64,000 nt of DNA. Source: Paramacrobiotus metropolitanus (lineage: Eukaryota > Tardigrada > Eutardigrada > Parachela > Macrobiotidae). Position numbers and translations under genes: made by a program. The stretch lies in NCBI RefSeq assembly GCF_019649055.1, contig NW_026570221.1, forward strand, positions 1 through 64,000, read 5' to 3'. Shown here one piece after another: positions 56,391 to 64,000 of this stretch. Below the pieces are notes generated by a model. That model made no database searches, was not told where the DNA came from, and saw only the letters and a list, made by a program, of their open reading frames with translations. The stretch's first letter is position 1. Every line of letters begins with the position of its first letter.

Positions 56391-56701
56391 GTGGGACCGC
56401 AAGGTTTGTTAAAGTAATTAAAGTTATCAGGTTTGTTAACTATGGTTTTGAAGCTTAGTAAGGAGTAAAGATAGATAAGGTTGGGATCCGGTTTATCAGG
56501 CGAAGGTTTTCACAGGTAATAGAAATAAGTTTCGGATACTCAGCAAGGACAAAGGCGTAAAAGCACAGGGTTAAGGGGCTGCAAAAGCCTAAAAGTTGCT
56601 AGGCGGGTTCCGGCCAATCAGAAACGTAAGGTTTTTTCTGGCCAATCAGAAGGTTTTGGAGGCAGGAGCGTCACGGAATCACGGTTCTGCTTTAATATAT
56701 A
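56391..56701. other. Edge of satellite and spacer
   Basis: The last units decay (GGGGGCTTTCGGTTACTAAACG). There are two GGCCAATCAGAA boxes near 56612 and 56640. No gene is visible. Confidence 0.4.
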
Positions 56702-58511
56702 GGATTGCACTTGCTGCATTTCTGACACGCTGAGTTGCGTTTACACTGCTTGCATCGTCCGGGCTTGCATTTTTTCTGGATGTGGCCACAACTGTCGTAG
56801 CGGGCCGCATCGGAAATTGGAGTGGACGGTCCAGTTGCAGTAGTGATCGGCGGCGCATCACACATCAGCAATTCTTCAACCAGCTGCGAAAAAAACTCAA
56901 TTTGTGTGAGTTTGCCTCCTACCTTACCATGAACTCGCCATGCCGCAACCGCGATCATGGCAATGGATTTTGAAAAAAAAGGCCACCACCACTTTTGGAA
57001 CTCAGCGTCGGCCGGAAGTTACCGGTCACAAAGGTCAACACCTTCCATATGTTTATTATAGTTGGCAATCATCCGCGGCTGGTCAATTAAAACCTTCTTC
57101 GCGGCGCGACTCCATCGCTTTGCCTTTCCAAGAGGTGTAACGGTATCGTAGTTGGACGCGAGGCATACTGCGGTGTTGTCATGCCACTTCACAGCAATCA
57201 CATTGGCCGTACAATAGGCAGCGTGGCTACCACGTTAAGTTTTTTTAAATTTCTTGTTGTCCGGAAACCGAGCGCTCGAAATTCTAAAACCGAGCGCTCG
57301 AAATTCCTCCAAAAGCGCATAGGACGTAAAGAAATTAGCGAAAAACACGCAGTGTGCAACTGGACACTTGACCACAGACAACAATTTCAAAACGACTCGA
57401 GATCCAAGCGGCTTCGTTAAATCGGCAACATCCTTGCCCGTAGCGTCTTTTCCGGTGTACGCGAAAAATGTGTACGGATATCCCCGTGATCCACACAGCA
57501 CCCAAAGCATGTACTCGAACCGGCATGGTTTGCCTCTCATGAACATTTTGCAAGAATGGTGCCCGAAATAAGGAATCATTTGTTCATCAGCGCGAAGAAA
57601 TGGATCAAAAATCCCGAACTGAAGAAGTCTTTCCTTCAGAAGAGTGAAGAAGGGGTTAACTTTGGCCATTTTCTCGTCCGGATCCAAATGGTCGTTGTCG
57701 GCCAGATGGAAATATTTTTTAATTTTCTAAAAATAAAATAAAATTATTAATGCCAACCGCTCAGGGTGTCGATGAACAAATGCGTTTTTTGATGGGTTCC
57801 TGCAACCGGAAGTACGTGCCGTATGTTTCATGTCCGAAGCGACAAGACCTTATCCTGATTCCGCAATAAAAAAATACTACTTATATTGCACCCGCCCCAG
57901 GTGACGGCAAGACTGCACCAAAACATAATTTATTTGCACTTGCTCACCTCGAATCGTTTACATGACATCTTGGATGAAACGGCAGGAAAGCTGAACAATA
58001 CGGAGCGCATCCAGAAGTGTCTCGTAGTAGGCAGCTACACAATTCCGCTGCACAAGAGTATCTGGATGAACAAAAAAAGATCACGCATGGGAAGCTGGAA
58101 ATCAGCGTTGTGCTTTCTGGCGTATCGTTCGGATTCCGTAATAATATGAGTCGCTACAATATCATCAAAATATATCTTATAAAGTTCCAAAGGTGTCTTG
58201 CTGATCAGCTCTGGATGTTCGTTTGCGAGCTTCCTCGGCATTTCTCCAGTGTGCTCTGGAAATGACACGAAAGCGCTCTCGTCACGCTTCCAGTCTACTT
58301 CCGGCCGGAGGAGGACGCCTTTCTTTCGCTTTGGAGCTGGACCGTCTTCGGCCTCTGAATCAGTCTCGTAGCAAACGTCGAGATCTCCAGCCACATCTTT
58401 GGGCATTTGCGGTCTCAGATCATTTTCATCAATATCCTCTGTATCCGAGCACACACCAGGTTCCGGTGGAAGACAAACGATGTCAATCTCCCGGTGTGGT
58501 CTGTTTGTCAA
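56702..58511 (-). pseudogene. Dead piggyBac transposase
   Basis: On the minus strand the parts appear in order. An acidic N-terminus (58511-58036) contains SDTEDIDEND and the ILLCSGIV segment. A short exon follows to a CGAG|GTGAGC donor at 57948, and an acceptor at 57726 leads to FHLADNDHLDPDEKM. The DDE core FLRADEQMIPYFGHHSCK has its first Asp. The second acidic motif reads CVFFANFFTSY, with Ala where the catalytic Asp (..DNFFTS) belongs. KWHDNTAVCLAS and YNKHMEGVDLCDR follow. The C-terminus is the cysteine-rich zinc domain (CKQCKRNSACQKCSKC). There is a stop just after GIV, another after DLCDR, and a deletion between NKKFKKT and YCTANVIAV. Transposase of the PGBD type; inactive on several counts. 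Confidence 0.85.
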
Positions 58512-60287
58512 TTCCTCAAAATATCCTTTGCCTCTTTAAGCGTTTTTGCCCGTGTTTGGGGCATTTTTAAAAAGTACGCAACGAGTAAAGAAACGCAAGT
58601 AAGAAAGTGGGAAATCGTAGTGATTGATGGTACACTAAGCAGTCACAGCTGTGCATGCGTTACCGGCTTTGTTGCTGCAAGCTGGTTTTTTTCAAGCGCC
58701 AAATTATTAGTTGTCATACCACCACTGCAGTTGCTCAACAAAGACACTGCAAAGAGCTCTTCTGCTTCACGGCGGTGATTTTTAAATTTTCGAGTGTTTT
58801 TAGTAGATTTACTTTGTTCGCACTTAAATTTTAACTATTATGGAGATTATGGAATTATTATTAATTATGGAACATGATTTGGTTATGCCGCAATGGTTGA
58901 AAGCCGTTGTACAGAAGCAGATTGATTGTGGGAATACTGGCAAGAAAGCGCGAAGCAAGATTTATAGTACTGCGTACTGGAAACTGAAGGTGTGTGTTTC
59001 CAGCTAGCTCAAGCTGGATACAAATTTGAGAGTGACTTATTTATGAGTACTTTTGAGGTTCTGTGATTGTATCTAGTGTTTTTAAGAACGGTTTTGCAGC
59101 AACCTTTAGAATTTTTTTTCGTGATAACAGAATGGCAAAATGTTGGAAGCCATCAAAACTTCTTTTTGTCCCGCTTGTCTGGTGGATACATTAAGTGAAA
59201 TGTTCCCAGATGAGAACAAACACCAAGATGTAAGCGCGGTGTACACTAATTATTTAAAATTTTAAATTAGCAGTTAGAATAAAAGCAATTTGACTGCTCG
59301 TTTTCTAACATTCGCAGCACGGCCCGTCGAACGTGACGTTAAAAGACATTGCAAGTTTACGATGAATGGATTACAGCGCACATGGCCAATTCCATGTTCT
59401 TTTAGACCCTTCATGGGCAATGGCGTTAGCAAGTAACACGTGTGTTTGACGGACAATGGCCTTGCAATGTTTGACTTTTGGATAGCATCGTGGACATTTC
59501 TGAATAAAGCATTATCACTTGTACTTTGCTGATTTATCTCGAATTTATTGAATCATCGACTAGAAAGTTATTGACCAAGGCATCAGAGAGCTCAGACAAG
59601 TCGAAATTAGCGATTTTCGCGCACCTGTAGCTTTTAATTAACTTGAGACATAAGGTTGAATAATGTTTTTATTGTTGCTTTGAAGTCCCTTATTGCTTAT
59701 TACGTTATCGGATATCGATTAATTATTGCCGCTCACTGGGGAAAAATTCTCAAACGCCTTGTCGTTTCCTAACACCAATGCCCGTCAACGGGTTAAGTCG
59801 GAGTAACCGTGTCGCGAAAAATCCGTGACCACGGAAACTCCGTCAGTACCGTCCCGTCGAGAAACCTTTTCTCCGTCTCAAAAAACGGTTGACTATGGGA
59901 GCGCCTTTACTCGCTCAGTTCTGTTTATTTACTTAATGAAATACGAGGATAGACGGTAAAGAGAGGACATTTACCAGAAAACCTTTTCTTTGTTGAACGT
60001 TGTTTAAATTCTATAATCGTCAAGAACTGCAATTCTAACGTACAATGCGGTCAGAACCTTGGTATGAGTTTGTCCTTGGTGTGGCGCGAAAATAATTACA
60101 ATTATTTAACTCACTGCCGGCAATGTGTAACTATAATCTATTTCTTGCATACTATTTGTGCAAATCATATGTTAAGTACTGCATCTAGGCAAAAGTTTCA
60201 AAGTTACCTTCAAAGTGGGTTGGATCGTTAGCGGCCGGCACGATTCTGGTCGATGGCATCGTGTGGCCAAACGAATTAAAAACGAAA
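58512..60287. other. Gene-poor stretch
   Basis: Upstream side of the piggyBac relic. I find no supported exon, nor TTAA-bounded ends that I can pair with the relic. The rest is AT-rich. Confidence 0.4.
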
Positions 60288-60535
60288 ATCATATTCATTA
60301 AGGGATTTTGCCTGGTACATAGCACCAAATTCGTGTACACACACGGGAATATTCGCTTTCGCGCACTTTCAAACACTTTTTTGGGTTGCTTTTTGATATT
60401 GTGTAGCCAAAAGATTTGTATACATAGGCATGAAATCCGTTTTTGCGCGCAACATCCGGTTCGGGAGTTATGGCTGTTAGAAAATTCCAAAAAATTTAAA
60501 TGCATTCAGCATTTTACCTGGTACTAGTACTCTCT
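60288..60535 (+). mobile_element. Diverged TTAA MITE copy
   Basis: TTAA at about 60298 is followed by GGGATTTTGCCTGGTACATA and then ATTCGCTTTCGCGCACTTTC and TTTTTGCGCGCAACATCCGG, in the same order as the complete MITE at 8142. The right edge (CATTTTACCTGGTACTAGTA) may be the eroded mirrored end. Confidence 0.6.
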
Positions 60536-60939
60536 ACGATTCCTAGTTCCTACCCGAGTAGGCCTGGTGATATTGTCTTCTGCCAAAGTGGCAAAGTCTG
60601 ATTTACTAAAACAAATAGAAATCAAGTTACAAATCTGTGGAAACTATGAAATTTTTCAAGATCAAGCTTAAAGAAAACTGACCAAGCGTTGGCGAGTCCA
60701 TAGAAATGGCGCATAAAATATACCTACGTTCTGGTCGGTAAGATTGTGTGAATACAAGGGAGCCTCGCGCATCCGCGCTCGGCACTCAAGTACTGGATAG
60801 AATTGGCATTAGTTGGAAAGGTCCTTATAAATATAAAAAGGCTAGAAGTATGAAAAGAATTTATTTAAGACTAAAATTGTAATCGTATGTACGCTTTTGT
60901 AGTCATATTTTATAAGACGTAATGAAGTTCTAACGTTTT
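60536..60939. other. Spacer with old repeat fragment
   Basis: A CCTCGCGCATCCG.GCTCGGCA stretch at 60768 has a counterpart near 51940. Otherwise no feature is visible. Confidence 0.35.
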
Positions 60940-61345
60940 TAAGTTTTGACGTTCTGCTGTTCTAATTTACGACGTTCTAACGCCTTGACTTTTGCACGTA
61001 CGTCTTGTATCTTGACGTTCTTAATTTTGGACGTTATGACGATTTTAATTTCATACGTTTTGATATTCAGAATTTCTGACGTTTTTAGTTTTCTCACGTT
61101 TTGACGTTATAATGTCCTGACGCTTGGACGTTCTAACGTTCTTAATTTTGCACGCTCTGACGTTCTGATATTCTGACGCTCTCGATTTCTGGCATTCTTA
61201 ATTTTCACTTTTTGAAAATCTGATATTCTGAGGTTCTGACGTTTTTATTTTTTCATGTTTTGACGTTCTAGCGTCTTATGTTTTCACTTTTTGACGTTTT
61301 CGTGTACCGACGTTCTGACGTTCTGAATTTTCACGTTCTGTTAGC
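60940..61345 (+). repeat. Degenerate GACGTTCT repeat tract
   Basis: About 30 imperfect copies of TGACGTTCT/TAACGTTCT with TTAATTTT spacers fill 400 bp. The spacing is irregular (about 10-25 bp). No coding potential is visible. Confidence 0.7.
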
Positions 61346-61432
61346 ACACATATGGAAAATATGGAAATTTTCAAGACCAAGCTGGACCAAAACTGAGCAC
61401 GCGTTAACGAGAAGACAAGCGGCGCAAAAATA

Positions 61433-61486
61433 CGTATACCAGAACAGGAAAAACTCTTAGAAGAGTTTTTCCTGTTCTGGTATACG
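61433..61486. repeat. Perfect 26-bp hairpin
   Basis: CGTATACCAGAACAGGAAAA-ACTCTT (61433-61458) is followed by AG and then its exact reverse complement (61461-61486). Perfect arms with a 2-nt loop suggest a very recent fold-back event. A weaker CGAGAAG symmetry lies outside. Confidence 0.85.
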
Positions 61487-61630
61487 ACGCTTCTCGGGCA
61501 ATTTCAATTCTTCCAAAAACAATGGAATCAGTTATTACATTTTGAAAATTCACAGTACAAAACACCAGATATTTTGGTTTAAGAACACACAAAGATTTTT
61601 TGTCTTATTAAGATGCGCAGCAGAACCATT

Positions 61631-61800
61631 TACTTTGTATGCCAGAAATAAGCGAAAATTGATCTGTCGGTCCGCGCTCGTGCATAAAATCAGCGTACTT
61701 ACCATCTCGTATATATATATATATATATTATATATATATACGAGATGGTAAATACGCTGATTTTATACACAACGTATAAAATCAGCGTATTTACCATCTC

Positions 61801-61838
<38 letters not shown>

Positions 61839-61916
61839 GAGATGGTAAATACGCTGATTTTATGAACGAGCGCGGACCGACAGATCAGTTTTCGCTTATT
61901 TCTGGCATACAAAGTA
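61631..61916. repeat. Nested palindrome with AT-repeat centres
   Basis: The outer arms (61631-61724 and 61823-61916) are near-perfect mirror copies: TACTTTGTATGCCAGAAATA, TCGGTCCGCGCTCGTGC, TAAAATCAGCGTA. Inside are two smaller palindromes, each ACCATCTCG-(TA)n-CGAGATGGT, at about 61703-61750 and 61791-61848. The ATAAAATCAGCGTATTTACC block therefore appears four times. It is a probable MITE dimer or fold-back element, with no gene. Confidence 0.88.
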
Positions 61917-62199
61917 AGTTAACTTTTGTAATTAATTGGCGCTTTTGAGATTCTGTTTCCTTTCTTTTTCTAGAATTTTTTCCAGGGTTAGTTTTCCTAC
62001 GCTTAACCTGGTTTTAAACACTTCCCGAACCAGAGGTAGCTGAAATTATTTTTGAGAAACATCTCCTTAAATCAAACGCTCAAAACACTGACGTCAATCA
62101 GACGGGCAAAAACAACAGCATGATGATGCCTGACGAAAACAGCTAACCTACTTAGGCAAACCGTACAATACAGAGTCGAAAAAACAGCGGCACTGGTAT
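61917..62199. other. Spacer
   Basis: No supported feature is visible. Confidence 0.4.
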
Positions 62200-62800
62200 T
62201 GGCGGTCGGTATACCCACAGGACTCTTGCAGATGAAATTGGCGGGCGTACGCATACTGCGGGATACGGAGCAGCTACAACGGGGTGCCTGAAATGAAAGC
62301 TAGGGATACATAAAGGTCGCTTACGGGATACAGGTGGCATACGTACGCATACTGTGGGATACGGAGCGGGTACAGCGGGGTCTCTAAAGTGAACGGTCGG
62401 GATACATAAAGGTCGCTTACGGGATACAGGTGGCATACGTACGCATACTCTGGGATACGGAGCGGGTACAGCGGGGTCTCTAAAGTGAACGGTCGGGATA
62501 CATAAAGGTCGCTTACGGGATACAGGTGGCATACGTACGCATACTGTGGGATACGGTGCGGGTACAACGGGGTCTCTACAGTGAACGGTCGGGATACAGA
62601 AAAGTCGCTTACGGGATACAGGTGGCATACGTACGCATACTGTGGGATACGGAGAGTGTACAGCGGGGGCTCTAAAGTTAACGGTCGGGATACAGAAAAG
62701 TTGCTTACGGGATACAGGTGGGATACGTACGCATACTGTGGGATACTATAGGTACATCCGCTAGAGAGTGTCCTGAAAAATTTACCGTGTACTAACCGTG
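62200..62800 (-). repeat. 95-bp minisatellite, inverted second locus (~6 copies)
   Basis: The units are the reverse complement of the array at 47965-49535 (GGGATACAGGTGGCATACGT, GTGAACGGTCGGGATAC). On its own strand it is preceded by the same unique flank (AAATTTTTCAGGACACTC, AGCGGATGTACCTATAG). The shared flank plus array shows that the larger segment moved or duplicated as a unit. Confidence 0.9.
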
Positions 62801-64000
62801 CCATAGGTGCCAGTCGGTGAGTTTGAGTTTTCGTTCCCAAAGCAATCTCTTAATTATTTTCAACTGGCCCTAATTCTAAGCGCCTAAAGCCGTTCCTGAA
62901 TTTCTGGGTGATTTAAGTGGTATGCCAACACTGCCATGACTCTTTCCGTCGATGCCGTCGCTAGAAAAGGCGTTTTCCGCAGCAGAGCAAAAATAACCCG
63001 AATAAATTTACGCTCAAAAGATGCACAAAAGAAAGCTGCACGCGAAACTTTAATAATAATATTATTGGGAATACATCTGCGACACGATCCGGGAGAAAAT
63101 AAGAATCCCACAACTAGGCGTGCACGTGGTGTATTTCGTGCCATTTCGGGCTGGGGTCTCCAGCTGTTTTCTACCTAGCACACGAACTCTGTTCATTTCA
63201 TGTTAATATCATATGGTTCTACGAAGACCTCTAGTGCAGCCTTTTTATGATAGAAATTAGAATCAATTTAAAAGTGAGCTGGGAGGACACGGGCTATCTG
63301 ACGCAAGGCCTTATCCTGAAAGACGTAGATTCTAGATACGACGACGAGTACGGTAGCTGCGTAGGGGAAAAGCTGCCAACAATTTTCTGTTCCCACTTCC
63401 GATCCCGGTTTTTAATTAAATAACACAGAAATGGTCTGATCTTCTAGCGAGCGAAGAAACCAATAAAATCAACATGGATCCCTGACTGAGGCTGTGCAAC
63501 ACCTTTTCCATGGATGAGCTCGCCTGTGTATATTCAAAAATGCATGTTCTACATGCCGGCAGCCCTGCGTCAGCATTCCGGCATAAATTATCCCGATTTT
63601 TTTTAGAGGAGACTAGAAAATTAATCCTACCAGTGTTAGCACTTACGGCGGTCGAGGCCTTCCCTTTGAGACGTACACGGAATAACTATCGGGATGAGAG
63701 ACCAAATTACCACCGCCGCAGCAGTAGCCACGAGAACATCACCCATTATCGCGGATTCCACCGGAATAAAATGATAAAACAGCAAAACAAAAATAAAACA
63801 CTGGTGTTTAAGAGTAGAACAAAATGGAGGAGTTCGCTGAGCTGGCCATTCCAAGCAATCGGTGAGGTTAGAGTTGCGCATTGTCGCATTAATGCGTGCT
63901 CATGCGTGTCTAAAGTCTGCTGATTCATTTGCGCCATTGTGGTGACAAGGGTGCTTCGGCACTCGGCAGGATGGTTACCCATCCTGGCCATCCGATGGAT
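62801..64000. other. Right edge, no confident gene
   Basis: Frames of 80-137 residues occur on both strands (for example 63510-63923 +, and 63991-63746 - with a hydrophobic LLHFVLLLNTSVLFLFCCFI segment). None has a recognised domain. A gene entering from the right cannot be excluded. Confidence 0.35.

Noticed and set aside
63746-63991. Minus-strand frame with a membrane-like segment at the right edge
   Set aside because: A single hydrophobic run in a short frame without family resemblance; it may be chance or part of a gene outside the window.
1-64000. CRISPR array, rRNA or tRNA genes
   Set aside because: The repeat arrays have no unique spacers of constant size, and I recognised no rRNA or tRNA sequence by eye; a tRNA scan would be the proper test.

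Overview
The window reads as a transposon-rich stretch of an invertebrate animal nuclear genome. Genes have short coding exons split by GT-AG introns, products carry secretory signal peptides and immunoglobulin (Ig) folds, and there are no prokaryotic-style operons. My best guess is a tardigrade, from the general look of the F-box and Ig proteins. That is an impression, not a database result.

The main host content is a lineage-specific family of secreted proteins with two Ig domains, all on one plan: a signal-peptide exon, a phase-1 intron, a ~182-185 nt exon, a phase-0 intron, and a ~675 nt exon. Two copies look complete on the left (1652-3500 and 11062-16322, +). One is complete at 39993-41866 (+). 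One at 44863-45802 (-) lacks a recognisable signal exon. A broken fragment lies at 33891-34260 (-). Two other host families are interleaved: an F-box protein (31205-32295 +, with a decayed relative at 7590-9100 -) and an unnamed domain found twice (29306-30151 +, and a paralogue at 43519-44181 -).

Mobile elements fill much of the rest. They include an LTR element with near-identical LTRs that carries only gag (4103-6735). A complete tyrosine-recombinase retrotransposon has split direct repeats, a SAP-domain gag, RT-RNase H and recombinase (34324-39084). A hAT deletion derivative keeps an 8-bp target duplication and a two-exon gene (27513-29191). A piggyBac transposase is dead (56702-58511), and several TTAA-flanked MITEs share one terminal sequence. 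There are two further inverted-repeat elements (10401-11016, 23484-24659) and fragments of non-LTR-type elements (25068-25540, 32764-33120).

The right third (45.8-62.8 kb) is dominated by satellite-like DNA. It holds a ~3.2 kb array of a 45-bp unit with higher-order duplication, and a 95-bp minisatellite present twice in opposite orientation 13 kb apart. It also has a nested AT palindrome and a perfect 26-bp hairpin. I see no rRNA, tRNA or CRISPR. The Ig cluster probably grew by local segmental duplication, since 3' flanks are shared between copies, and transposons later disrupted several copies.
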